Source: Phallusia fumigata
Lineage: Eukaryota > Chordata > Ascidiacea > Phlebobranchia > Ascidiidae
Reading direction: 5' to 3'
DNA length: 22,607 nt
NCBI GenBank assembly: GCA_008931825.1
Contig: QXVZ01022518.1
Span: 1-22,607, forward strand
Shown: positions 1-10,513 of the stretch, in pieces
Position numbering within the stretch: the stretch's first letter is position 1
How the letters are laid out: every line of letters starts with the position of its first letter
Notes under the pieces: model-generated
What the model saw: the letters and a program-made list of their open reading frames with translations, nothing else
Databases searched by the model: none
What the model was told of the DNA's origin: nothing
Made by a program: the position numbers and the translations under genes

Positions 1-140
1 TTGAAAAACGCACTATGTAGAACTTTGCATAGGTGGGGACCCATGCGATTCTGCCAGCAGAAACAATCCTGTCATAAATAGCGCCGGAAACTATAAGACC
101 CAAAGTAAAATAATCTTGGGAATATATCCTCTTTTAATAT

Positions 141-194
141 TGGGTAATAGTGTATGTAGAATGTCCCCCCCTGGTAAGCCACCCTTCTAGTTTT
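141..194 (+). repeat. Dispersed repeat fragment, copy 1
   Basis: This segment shares an ordered set of words with 2197-2250: a GGTAATAGTGTATGTAGAATG-like start, then a GCCACCCTTCTAGTTT end. A weaker relative lies near 517-570 (GTGAAAGTCACCCTT). It is probably a fragment of an interspersed element; I do not recognise the family. Confidence 0.5.
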
Positions 195-640
195 AAAAAT
201 GTTAGCGCATTAATTGCTGTGTTTAACCTTCTATCCCTGACAATTGACTTGCTAGCTCTTTAAAGTTCATAGATTGGGTGCTGCATTTTTAGTTCTTGTT
301 TTAAGCACCAAAAGTTACATAAACTTTATAGAAAACAGCTTCTACAATTTTTACATGTATGCAGATAATAGCATGTATATCTACAACTGTGCATGTGTAA
401 AAACCATTCATTGCTGCTTGCAAAAACAATAACACCAAAAAAGGCTTTGGTAACTGTAGGACCCAATATGAAATAATGTGAGAAATATATATTTGTAAAA
501 ATATATTGTAAAAATATATATTAAATTGAGTGAAAGGTGTGTGGAAAGGCAACATAGTGAAAGTCACCCTTAAATTTTTTATGCAATGCATAAGTTTTTG
601 ACAGAAACTAATCTGTTAAAACACCAAATAAAGTAGCTAA

Positions 641-935
641 TTATGGGCCCCTTCCTGAAGGGGACACATTGTTTTCATTCTGTTTTTTTTTCTTTTTTGT
701 CCCCTGCAGCTTGTCCACGCACTTTTGTCATGAAATGTTTGATGGATTTGGATGAAACTTCCACAGCTGGTAGATATGATTAAGGTGTTGTGTCATGAGT
801 TTTAGTTTTACCCCATAGCCCCAAAGGTTACCCCATAGCCCCCTAAATGGGGAAGATAGTTAAACAATGTCAGAATTGAATGAAATTTGGACAGCTTGTA
901 TAACATGTCATTATGGTACAATATTTGATGTGTTT
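641..935 (+). repeat. Interspersed GC-block repeat, unit 1
   Basis: The unit opens with a short palindrome (CCCCTTCCTGAAGGGG), followed by a T-rich tract, two ACCCCATAGCCCC words, then CCCCCTAAATGGGG and a block that includes GAATGAAATTTGGACAG. The same order recurs at 1549-1705 and 1765-2155. The repeat itself contains an open frame beginning Met-Ser-Glu-Leu that reappears in other copies, so that frame is a by-product of the repeat and not a gene. The family is not identified. Confidence 0.7.
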
Positions 936-962
936 AACAAACTAACTTTTTGTTTCAAACAG

Positions 963-2892
963 ATTCCAGTCCCAGCAGATGGTAGAGTTTTTTCTGTTTT
1001 TTTACGATCAGTTCGTGGAAATGTGTTGAGCAATGCTACCACAACCAAAGTTACTTGTGGTAGGATTTTACATAATTGTTTTTTGTATGTTTTGAAGCGC
1101 TTAGTATTAATAGCTTGCCATTTGTTTCCATTTCTTTGTGATACACATCTCTTTCATATTGTGTCTTTTAAATGCTTACTTACATTTTTTTTCAGCACAA
1201 AAAGATTCTCGAATTATCACCCACTGTAGATCATCGATGCTCAATTGGAGAATTATAATTTCCTTCATTAACAATGGTGCACAGATGATGATACAAATTC
1301 CAAACCTTCCAATGTAAACATTTTTTTACCTCATGTTTGGGCAGAAAATTTATTTAGTTTTGTTTGTTTTAGGCACAATGCTACTATTGATTTGGCAAAT
1401 GATTTTATTGTTACAAAAAATTACACCATAATTATTGACAATCCCTGTGGCAACCCCTACCCTTCCAAAATCAATGTGTTTCCTGTTTGCTTAGACAACC
1501 AGCCTTGCTACACTGTTACTAAAAGATTATGTGGTAAGTCTCTTTTTAGTAATTATGGGTTCCCTTCCTAAAGGGGACACATATTGTTTTCACTCTGTTT
1601 GTTTTTTTTTCTTATTTGGACAGTTTGTATAACATGTTATTATGGTGCAATATTTGATGTGTTTTACCCCATAGCCCCAGTGGTTACCCCGCTAGCACCC
1701 TAAAANTAGACAACCAGCCTTGCTACACTGTTACTAAAAGATTATGTGGTAAGTCTCTTTTTAGTAATTATGGGTTCCCTTCCTAAAGGGGACACATATT
1801 GTTTTCACTCTGTTTGTTTTTTTTTCTTATTTGGACAGTTTGTATAACATGTTATTATGGTGCAATATTTGATGTGTTTTACGCCATAGCCCCAGTGGTT
1901 ACCCCGCTAGCACCCTAAAATGGGGCAAATAGTGAAACGATCTCCGAATTGGATGAAATTTAGACAGGGGGGGGGGGATGTCATTATGGTGCAATAATTA
2001 ATGTTTTTTACCCTACAGCCCCAGCAGTTACCCCACTAGCCCCCTAAATGGGGCAAATAGTTAAACAATGTCCGAATTGGATGAAATTTGGACAGTTTGT
2101 ATTACATGTCATTATGGTGCAATAATTAATGTTTTTTACCCTACAGCCCCAGCAGTTATGCGAAATGACACGGTCAATATATATGCATTTTTAAATAAGG
2201 TATTAGTGTATATGGAATGGCAATATGGTGAAAGCCACCCTTCTAGTTTGTTTGTAACAAACAGTTTGCCATTGCCAAATGGGAAGGAGATGTAATGTAA
2301 AATGTGTTAACATAGTTTGCCAGCAACTACAGGTACGCTACATTTGTTTTCCATTGCAGTTTAGGACTGCGGTTAGCCTGCACCAGTTGGAGGCTAATTT
2401 GGTTAAGATTGGTGTTAATGTGGTTAAAAATATCAACACAATGTGCCTACTGTTTGCTAAAATGTTTTAACCAAGTTAATGCACGGAAAAAAGTGTGGAT
2501 GCATTTAGGTGTCTGCGGCCCAGAGTACTAAATCGCTCTTTCTCCCCCTGGCAAGTTAGTTTATAAAATTTTGTGGTGCTACCATTATGGTTTTTATTTT
2601 TTGTAGTAATAAATGCGAAGCTGGGAGCAACCAGCAACTTGTGTTGCAGTGAACGGTCGTACAACCCACAGGTTTGATTGAGTTAAATGTGATCACTCTA
2701 TTCCCTTTTAATCTCTAACGTTTTTTTCTAACATCTTAGAAATGGAAATGCTGCCACTCGCAGTTGCAAGACCGAAGTAGGGAAAACATGGAATGCTGCT
2801 ATACTCGCTGGTACGACAGTTCCCATCAACAGTGCTGCGGTCACAAAAATAAGATTGGAATTGTGCGCGACTCCGGGGCTTCGTGTGAATAG
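963..2892 (+). CDS. Extracellular protein with FN3-like exons and a galaxin-like cysteine-pair tail (5' end missing)
   Basis: Five exons join in phase: 963-1059, 1196-1313, 1373-1533, 2607-2671 and 2740-2892 (stop TAG 2890-2892), giving 197 residues of an incomplete protein. Exon 1 reads like the last strands of a fibronectin type III domain (VPADGRVFSVFLRSVRGN, then SNATTTKVTC). Exons 2-3 look like another degenerate FN3 unit (NWRIIISFINNG, then NYTIIIDNPCGNPYPSKINV). The last two exons are rich in cysteine pairs: LCCSERSYNPQ, KWKCCHSQ, MECCYTRWYDSSHQQCCG. The spacing of CC pairs with a Tyr-Asn/Asp-Pro/Ser step resembles galaxin repeats, known from coral skeleton matrix proteins and other animals. 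No signal peptide is seen because the start lies upstream or outside the window. The intron 1534-2606 is long, holds repeats and a sequence join, so an exon could be missing. Exon phases are firm; the FN3 call is moderate and the galaxin-like call fair. Confidence 0.65.
1492..1920 (+). repeat. 214-bp direct duplication around the N at 1706
   Basis: Positions 1492-1705 and 1707-1920 are the same 214 bases with one difference seen (ACCCCAT versus ACGCCAT). The repeated part includes the last 42 bases of the exon ending at 1533 and its donor site, so a broken copy of the exon end appears at 1707-1748. The exact abutment on a single N points to overlapping assembly pieces or two alleles, not a real tandem duplication. 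Confidence 0.85.
1765..2155 (+). repeat. Interspersed GC-block repeat with two tandem ~128-bp subunits
   Basis: After the same opening as the unit at 641, the TGGGGCAAATAG...GAATTGGATGAAATTT...TTACCCTACAGCCCCAGCAGTTA block occurs twice in a row with a period of about 128 bases (starting near 1921 and 2050). In the first subunit the TTTGTATTACATG segment is replaced by a run of 11 G (1967-1977). The repeat lies within the long intron of the first gene. Confidence 0.7.
2197..2250 (+). repeat. Dispersed repeat fragment, copy 2
   Basis: Matches 141-194 in word order (GGTATTAGTGTATATGGAATG, later AAGCCACCCTTCTAGTTT). It lies within the long intron of the first gene, directly after the tandem block. 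Confidence 0.5.
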
Positions 2893-2957
2893 TGCCACCA
2901 TCGGCGACTACAGTATACATTTTCTGTCCACGCCCAAACTAGTAACACGTTCCTAAA

Positions 2958-2963
2958 AATAAA
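2958..2963 (+). terminator. Candidate poly(A) signal of the first gene
   Basis: AATAAA begins 66 bases after the stop codon at 2890-2892, a normal distance for a short 3' UTR. A second AATAAA follows at 2983-2988. Either could direct cleavage. Confidence 0.5.
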
Positions 2964-3262
2964 TCTGTTTTTGGGCATATTAAATAAAAATACCACAAGA
3001 GTAAATTGGCCGCGTGGTTAGTCCGAACTTCATCTAACGAAGATTAAACATGAATGTTCACGGTGAGATGAGAATAAATGTGAATTATGTAAAAGGGTAT
3101 TTTTGTAGCCGTTTTCATTGCGAAAAAATCTTTAGACCCTACCGACAGCATTTTTATCATCTTATTAAACGTTAATAAATTCTGATAAAGATGGTCGCGC
3201 TGTTTGGTCTTGTGGCCGAGAAAAGGTTCCAAAGCGTCCGAAAAACCTAAACAGTGATAAAC

Positions 3263-3384
3263 ATGGGACGTTTTAAACAGTATGTGTCACAAAATGAAAA
3301 ATTAGCGCCGGGAATGGTTTGCGTAGAGACCGCGGTAATAACTCCTTTTGCTAATCGTTATTTAAGTACTATAACGACTTGCAG
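3263..3384 (+). CDS. Possible orphan first exon, unidentified
   Basis: An ATG in a fair context (AAACATGG) opens a 40-codon frame that begins MGRFKQYVSQNEKLAPGM and runs to a very good donor, CAG|GTATGT, leaving phase 2. If unspliced, the frame stops after 54 residues. There is no signal peptide and I recognise no family. No phase-matched next exon is evident before the CUB/MAM gene, which has its own signal peptide. It could be a chance open frame, or the first exon of a gene whose remainder lies elsewhere in the assembly. Confidence 0.2.
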
Positions 3385-3879
3385 GTATGTGATTTTCGGC
3401 GTGTTAGTATTTTTTGCACGGCAGTAGACGGAAAGCGAGTAACAGTTTTTGGAACCAAACTATTTGAAGCCCATAAGAGTTTAAATTAGCCCAAGTGCAG
3501 AATTTGTACCTGCAAGAATTTCAGCGACGACACTTTGCAAACCTTAGTGTAATGATGTCACAGTGGCAACAACCAATAATTAATATCAACAGGCGAAGGC
3601 GGCAGTTTTTTGCATAAATAAACGTAACCAAATTCAACCTTTTTACAATTGATGTATAGTTGCTACAAGCAATCTCTCCGATTGATCTAACTAATTGGAA
3701 AATTGATCTTTTGATCTTACCTTAGTTTGGGTATAGACTCGGCATGAGAATTTAAACAACAGGGTGGTGTTAAACAATTATTGTACAGTATCATTCATTT
3801 TACTTGTTGTAACGAATTAATATGCATCGGGTTGGGTTTCTTAGGGAATCGAAAATCGGTATATTGAAAAATAATCATC

Positions 3880-4110
3880 GATATTAAATAGAAAAAAAAT
3901 TGTTCATGGTCAAAATCTTGCTGGAATTGGCGACAAGGCGACATGTTTTTACTTGAACGATAATCATCTGAACAATTAATGCCGATCATGGTAGNGATAT
4001 TAAATAGAAAAAAAATTGTTCATGGTCAAAATCTTGCTGGAATTGGCGACAAGGCGACATGTTTTTACTTGAACGATAATCATCTGAACAATTAATGCCG
4101 ATCATGGTAG
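3880..4110 (+). repeat. 115-bp exact direct duplication around the N at 3995
   Basis: Positions 3880-3994 and 3996-4110 are identical and separated only by the N. Each copy starts GATATTAAATAG and ends GCCGATCATGGTAG. This is most simply an unmerged overlap of two sequence pieces. Confidence 0.9.
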
Positions 4111-5159
4111 TTGAAGCATCCCCAAACGATTGCACAGATCATCTAAGTATGTCCTAAATAACAAAGTTATCCTTAAAAGTGTATGTGTAAATACACAATA
4201 CGTGTATTTGGCACGCATGTATTGTAGCAACAGTTATGCAAGATGTTGTGCTTTTTGGCGTTTACACATTAAAGTTTACAGCACAAAGCGTGGCTAAAGG
4301 TAAAATCTGCCCATGTATAGTCCCATATTTTTTTCTGCATCAAAACTGTCTGGATAAATAGGGTTACTTTTTCCGAAATAAACATTCTATTTAGTAATAG
4401 AGAAACATCGCATATATTTTGAGCTAGTCGGTATGGCTATATTTGGCCTGAAAGGAAATTTGAATTTTTTTATTGTTTTATTTTTTAATTAGGCTCGGTC
4501 TTTTCTACAAGAACGTGTGATTAAAAATATAGCCTACACTATCGATTAGAAAGTTATAACTTAGGAGAAGAAATCCTAGCAAGGTGTACTAAATTTAACT
4601 AAACTTATTGTCAAAAATTAATCATTTCGGCCTTCAGGTTTTCCTCGTACAGTGATAACAAACTAAATTTATTGTGAGTCAGGGAGAAACATAATTTAGG
4701 GGCTACATTTGTTTTTTTGACTTACATGTCTTAAAAATTTCTCATCGCTTATTAATTGATAATGACGTTTTTAACAGCAATTATCGCCCGTGATTCAACG
4801 CTATGAAGCTCTATCCTTCTAATTTCTTTCAACCGAGACACGCTGGACGATTTGATAAACCGGTTTGAATCCAAAACTCAAAATTGCTCAAGGCAAATTT
4901 TGACTGACGTAACGTATCTAGTTTTGTTTCGATAATTTAATGTGGCAGAATGGACGAAGGATATTGCTTGTAACTTTTTTGGAAACTAACAGCGTTTTTA
5001 AAGAGTAAAACTACACACAGACGTACATGAGTAGAAAATATAGATGTAATGCTAATGTTTTTCAAGGTCAATGGATTTCGATATGTTACAAACAAGCGTA
5101 AATGTCAACAAAGCAGACGCCTTCGATGTGAAACTTTTTAGTTATCTTTAACATCTGTT

Positions 5160-5177
5160 TATTCGTTTTATATGCAG
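5160..5177 (+). promoter_or_regulatory. Splice acceptor just before the start codon (5' UTR intron or spliced-leader site)
   Basis: A pyrimidine-rich stretch ends in TATGCAG at 5177, only 20 bases before the ATG at 5198. Tunicates are known to add a short spliced leader to many mRNAs in trans, and such acceptors sit close to the start codon. The sequence alone cannot tell a trans-splice acceptor from the end of an ordinary 5' UTR intron. Confidence 0.4.
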
Positions 5178-5197
5178 TAACGCAGCAAATTATCAAA

Positions 5198-8100
5198 ATG
5201 CGTTTTGTCGTGTGCTTCGTTGTTCTGCAAATGTTGTTCTGTTCTCACAATTCGTGCGCTGTGAAGATATTTAATGGAAGAACGAAACGAGCAACATCCG
5301 AAAAGCGTAAGTTTACCGATTGCCTGCTGCAAAGCTACAGATACTATTGTATTATTACCAACCAGTGCTTTCAAAAACAAAAGTAGTTTAGACCAGTTCC
5401 AAAACTTATCAAGTTGTTTCAGGACGTATATTTTGAATTAGCGGGCTAAGCTCTGCAAACCAAAACAAGAAAAAACATCATTGCCTAATCGACAAAAATT
5501 ACTTTTCAGCACGAAATATGCGTGGAAGTTGCAGAGGGTACAACAGTGGAATGTCTGGTTACATTGCCAGTCCAAATTTTCCATCTATGTATCCAGCTAT
5601 GTCAAACTGCTCATGGACTATCAGCGTATCAAAAAAATACGTCGTTAAGGTAAAACAAGATCGCAATTAGCCGCACTTCTTGTAGCTACAATGGAAATAC
5701 GACTGTAATGCGGCTTAAAATGCGCCTGGAAACGACGCTGTATGTTGGAATCGCCAACTCCTCATAAAATTAAGACTAATTGTTTTTGTTTTACCTCTGC
5801 AGATTGAATTTACATATGTTGATATGGAGGATGGACCCATACAAAAAAGAAGTGACTGTGGAGCAGATTCGATAACAATTGTTGATCGCCAATATCCCTC
5901 TGTGATGATTGGGGGGCAAAAGTAACTCATTTTGTCGTTGTTTTCATTTCACTTTTGTTCAGTCTACAAATGAAAAACTTCACAATAATAATTTTTTTTC
6001 TGTTTTGAAATTGGTAAACTTAAATAACTCAAAACCTGATGATATTTAGATGAACAATAAAACTCTTTTATAAATTTCTTGTATGTGGAATTGTATGAAA
6101 TGTAATTAATTAAAACATATTTGAATATTAGAGCTTTATAACATATCAATGTATTTGTTTTTAGATACTGTGGTTATGACACAGTGTTTAACCCTGTGTT
6201 CTCCCAAACCAACAAGGTACTGGTAAAGTTTGTTTCCGATGCCACTTTACAAAAATTTGGATTTGTTTTACGCTGGGCTGCTGTAAGACCACCAGGTATT
6301 TATTTAACAATGGCTCTGTACATGACAAATTTCATGGCAATGTTTATCAAAATTCAAATAAAATTAAAATCAAGCGTACAAGTTTTAGTTCAGGTAAAAA
6401 TAAAAAAATGCTTGCGGGATAAAGACTTATGTTAACTTAACTTCTCCAACATAAATTGTTGGATAATTATTATTTTTTATTGACATGTAGTAAAAACATT
6501 TGACTGTGACTTTGAAAGCACCAATGGGCTTTGTCTGGGTTGGAAGCAAGTTGAAAATGATGACTTTAACTGGAGTTTGAACAAAGGCAGAACTCCATCA
6601 GGAGTGAGGGTTGATACTGGACCAAGAATGGATCACACTTTAAAAAACAATTGTTAGTGACCCCTTGATTGTACTAATTTGCATATCAGTAATTAGAAAC
6701 TATTTTCAGTGGGAACATATATCTATACAGAAGCTTCACAAAAAAGACCTAAACAAAAGGCAATTCTGATTAGTGCAAAATCTAAAAAGTTGATGTACTC
6801 AAAGGAATATTGCATACGATTTTGGTAAAAAAAATTGTTTTTTTTAATTGCATGCCACATTATTTCAAAAGTTATGTTCAGGTATCACATGCTAGGAGAT
6901 GGTATGGGTTCTCTTTTAGTGTATGAAGTGATGTACAATGGAACTGAAAGGTTGCTATTCAGTGCTCATGGTGACCATGGAAGTCCTTGGCATTTAGCTG
7001 CAATACCTATTTATGGAAAAAATTTAACTATACAGGTAGCTAGAACTACTTCATAAATTAAAAGTTGTGTAGTGATTTAGGTGCTCAACTTTTTTGACCA
7101 AAAAAACACTTTTCAATAAGAGATCTTTTAGTCCATCATTATTATCAATATCATAAACCCACATGTACAATTTCCGACCTGCAGTAAATAATCTCAAATC
7201 ACTTAAACCCCTGTGTGATTAAAACCAAACATATTTAAAGCACAGGCACAAATCCTGGGGGATGGGGGACGGAGGGACTTGTAGTCATTTGTTCCCCCTC
7301 CCTATATTATTGTTTCTTTATTTTTCAGAAAATGTTACAGGATATTAAGGATGAAACCCAAAATCTTGTTTAAATGTTTAATGCAGGTTCAAAACTGGTT
7401 AACTATGGCATTCAAACAATTTAAGCACTTTTTAAATACTTTTGCAATAGTTATGCGACCGCAAACAGTTTTAACGGCATTTTAAGACCGGCTCAGCCGA
7501 AAAGTAATCCATTTTTTGAATACAGTTACAAAAAAGAAATTTAACCTTATGGTTGACTTCAGATCAGTCTACAGTCTGTTAGTAGGCAATATTAACTGGT
7601 TGGGCACTCATGATCTTGCACAAAAAATGCTAAGCTTACATTTTCAGTTTTAGAACATACCTTTTTATTATTTTGTTATTTTATTCAGGTTAAATTTGTT
7701 GGTGTGCGTGGAAAAAACTTTAAAAGTGACTTGGCTATTGATGATGTAGTCCTAAGTGACAGGCGATGTCCAACACCAGTTACAACTTCTACTATTACCA
7801 TGACAACCAAACAAGCAACAACCACTCCCATCCCAACTACCACAGCCACTTCAATAGCTACTGTGACTGCCATAACCCCAGTCTTTTTTGGTTTTACCAC
7901 AAGAGGACCTTGTAAAAATGATATGTATAAATGTAAAACATCAAACAACTGCATCCCCCATCAATGGTTTTGTGATGGAACACAAGTAAGGGCTAGGTTA
8001 AACAAAATTCTTTATTTTATTTTATATTTTATTCTTGATTTTTTTGGTGATTTATGAAACAGCTGATATTGTTGGGTAAATATATTTACAGGATTGCCAA

Positions 8101-9088
8101 GAAAATGAAGATGAAAAAGACTGTGATGCGGGAACATCCTCAACATTAGGTATGGTATTCCTCTTTTTTACATTATTCATAAAAATAGAAAATTTTTGGT
8201 TTTACAGTTTGTCAACCATGGTCATCTTGGTCTGAATGTTCTCAATCATGTGGAACAGGGACTAGAAGTAAAAAACAGACATGCAGACCGGGTAATTCTG
8301 GTCCAGAATCAGAATCGGTGTCAATGAATGAAGAAACTTGTAATACCAATCCCTGCCCAAGTAAGTTTTCCCATCTGAATATCTCACAAGTAAACCAAAA
8401 TAAAATTTACACCAACTAAAAACACAAATATAAAGTTATTAAAGTTATTATTTTCCAACCCAGATCCGAAAACATAAATATAACATTTTTTTAGCATGGA
8501 GTTCATGGGAAAAGTGGACAGCATGTGATGCCACATGCAATGGAGGTCATCGAACCCGATGGAGAACTTGCCGTAACATTGTTAACAACACGGTTTGTAC
8601 TTGGTTTGTTTTTGTACAACACAGTGATTTTACTCTAAAATGGTGGGATTACCAATATCTGCAAAAAAAAAACATTTTAATAACCAAAAAATGTAGTGGT
8701 TATTTCTAAAACAAATTTGGGTATGTAAAGGATTAAAATTAGATGTATTTTTTCAAAAATGCTTTGATACACAGATTTTTAAACTAGATTTTTTTTGCTG
8801 CTTGGTAGGGAGGCTGTGTTGGTCCTAGTACACAAATTGTCAACTGCAATGGCCAAAACTGTCCAAAATGGGGAGAGTGGTCAGCATTTTCCTCATGTCC
8901 TGTTACCTGTGGATCAGGAAATGTTACACGGACACGAGTTTGTTTAAACGGAGAGGTAAGAATGTTCAAAGGTGTTTCATTCTTGAAAAATAAAATATTT
9001 TTTGTGCAGACTGGAAAGGATGGTTGCATTGGACCAATGTTGCAAAGTAAAGCCTGCAATGAAGTAAACAGAAATCATTCCTCATGTG
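5198..9088 (+). CDS. Secreted CUB-MAM-LDLa-TSP1 multidomain protein (5' part of gene)
   Basis: Thirteen exons join in phase: 5198-5306, 5510-5649, 5803-5921, 6165-6295, 6491-6652, 6710-6824, 6882-7035, 7689-7985, 8092-8149, 8208-8360, 8495-8592, 8809-8955 and 9010-9088 (about 587 residues). Order: signal peptide (MRFVVCFVVLQMLF), a furin-type RTKR at 28-31, a CUB domain about 43-163 (SGYIASPNFPSMYP, then YCG and GFVLRW), a MAM domain about 170-337 (FDCDFES, YHMLGDGMGSLLVYE, SDLAIDDVVLSDRRC), a Thr-rich linker, an LDL-receptor class A module from Cys385 (CIPHQWFCDG, then DCQENEDEKDC), and three TSP1 repeats (WSSWSECSQSCGTG, WEKWTACDATCNGG, WGEWSAFSSCPVTCGSG) with WxxW sites suited to C-mannosylation. 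The product should be extracellular and likely adhesive or matrix-associated. The last exon ends in phase 1 without a stop and fits the EGF exon at 11228. Domain calls are strong; the role is not known. Confidence 0.9.
7036..7688 (+). other. Large intron inside the MAM domain
   Basis: This 653-bp phase-0 intron interrupts the MAM domain. It contains no exon I can support. A G-rich patch (7257-7282) stands out from the AT-rich surroundings, but I see no motif that explains it. Confidence 0.7.
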
Positions 9089-10513
9089 GTAAATATAAAC
9101 TTTCAAATAAAAAATAAGATAATAAACGAGCAAAAACAAACTGGTAAAGGAAACTTAAACTTTATTCAAAAGTGCACTAGACATTTAAACCAGCTGTAAT
9201 TTGGTTGTTGAAAATACAAAAAGTGGAGCTAATTATAAATTGTGAAAATGGTGAATTTATACCTTATAATAAATGGGTTAATTAAGAATTCTAACAATCA
9301 TTAGTTTAGCTTTTTTGAAATTTAAGTCAACAGGTTTTTTTAAAAAGTCCCGTTTTTGAGGAAATTGTGATGTGAATGTAACAAGTAACAATCCATAACA
9401 GACTTTAGCAGATATTTACAACTACAAAATATAAAGAATTATATCCAAAATACCACAATAAGGTGTTGATACAAACTTTAGTATGTAACTTTTTCAATTA
9501 TAACTTTTTGTTTGACAAACTAGTACCAAGTATATCAGAAAACTTTGTCAATGTAGCAAATGAAATAATTGAGAAAAGGTCACCCTTAAGTAGTTAATTT
9601 ATCGAACCACACAATTGTTTTTGATCTTCTTACCCAAGTTATAAGTTCGCTGCTTTTATAACCAATGTTCAAGGGCATGTCTAGGTCAAAAGTAAGTAGC
9701 CAAGGTTGCCTTATTCCACTTAAACATCATAACTCACCATAATCACAAAACCATTTCTGTCCACATTTGGACAAAGTTTGTGTTCAGTTAAAAGTAGTTA
9801 AAGTGTTAACATTTTAGAGTTAAGGTGGCATGTATGCTCAACAATTCAGGCTTTTTTCCATAATAAAAGGATGTTAATGCTACTCTAATGATTAAATCGA
9901 CCTGGAATATGCGCTTGGTACTGTGGTTGTCTGTAAATGCTTTATTACTGTTAAAATAATGCAATACTTTTTAAAGAAAGCAAAGTCCTTCAACACTGCA
10001 AAGAATTCTAGGCTTACTGGATGTGCTTATTGGTAATTGTTCCTGATTCTAAAAGTTGCCACTTATTTATCATAATATTTGTTACTTTTAAACAAACAAG
10101 TATTTATTTAAAAACTTATGGTTGACATTATGTGAAACCTGCATTATATATGCTGTGTAAAAACAATTTGAATTAAAATTTTGAACTAAAGTGAAAAAAA
10201 ACTTAGCAATCAGAATTGAATAGCAGCAGTTTTAGTCATGTACTAGTTTAAAGATGAAAGGTGTAGTTATGCAAAACAAGTAGTGAAAAACAGATTAACC
10301 ATTTATTTAAAAAATGCTCACGTTGACTGCCAAAGCTTTTGCAGTTTTAAGATTGTCAGGTCACTGATGCTATAATTACAAGTTTTGCATTGGAGCTACA
10401 TAAAACATGAGGAAAAAAGGTGCCCAGGGCTATGTGAACGACGGAAGTCATGAGATTTTAACATTTCGTCTTGACTGATGAGACAGAAGCTTTAAAATTT
10501 GTACAGAACAATT
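9089..10513 (+). other. Intron or intergenic DNA before the Ly-6 gene
   Basis: About 1.4 kb of AT-rich sequence follows the donor CTCATGTG|GTAAAT at 9089. I find no further exon. It holds the unknown promoter of the Ly-6-like gene at 10514; I can identify no clear TATA box or conserved element. Confidence 0.5.

Larger units (their letters stand above)
1..962. other. Upstream region or intron of the first gene, repeat-rich
   Basis: I find no exon here that I can support. The stretch probably lies in an intron or upstream of the first gene, because the exon at 963 begins in phase 0 with a normal acceptor and no start codon or signal peptide precedes it. Two kinds of dispersed repeat are visible (near 141-194 and 641-935). 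The open frames in this stretch lie inside repeats or AT-rich sequence and show no protein-like pattern. Confidence 0.5.
2989..5159. other. Intergenic region
   Basis: About 2.2 kb between the first gene and the CUB/MAM gene. It is AT-rich with no exon chain that I can support. It contains a candidate first exon at 3263-3384 and an exact 115-bp duplication around an N at 3995. The short open frames on both strands show no signal peptide, domain motif or fitting splice partners. Confidence 0.55.

Noticed and set aside
867-1229. Plus-strand open frame of 120 residues starting MSELNEIW
   Set aside because: Its first third is repeat sequence that recurs at 2068 with the same start. Only 963-1059 inside it is an exon of a real gene; the rest runs through introns.
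2068-2295. Plus-strand open frame of 75 residues
   Set aside because: It lies within the interspersed tandem repeat in an intron and mirrors the frame at 867.
2708-2920. Minus-strand open frame of 70 residues
   Set aside because: It is the opposite strand of the galaxin-like final exon, whose plus-strand reading has cysteine pairs and correct splice phase.
7685-7954. Minus-strand Val-rich 89-residue frame
   Set aside because: It is the reverse of the Thr-rich mucin-like linker exon; Thr codons read backwards give Val/Gly runs.
8784-9059. Minus-strand open frame of 91 residues
   Set aside because: It is the antisense of the third TSP1 repeat exons, which are clear on the plus strand.
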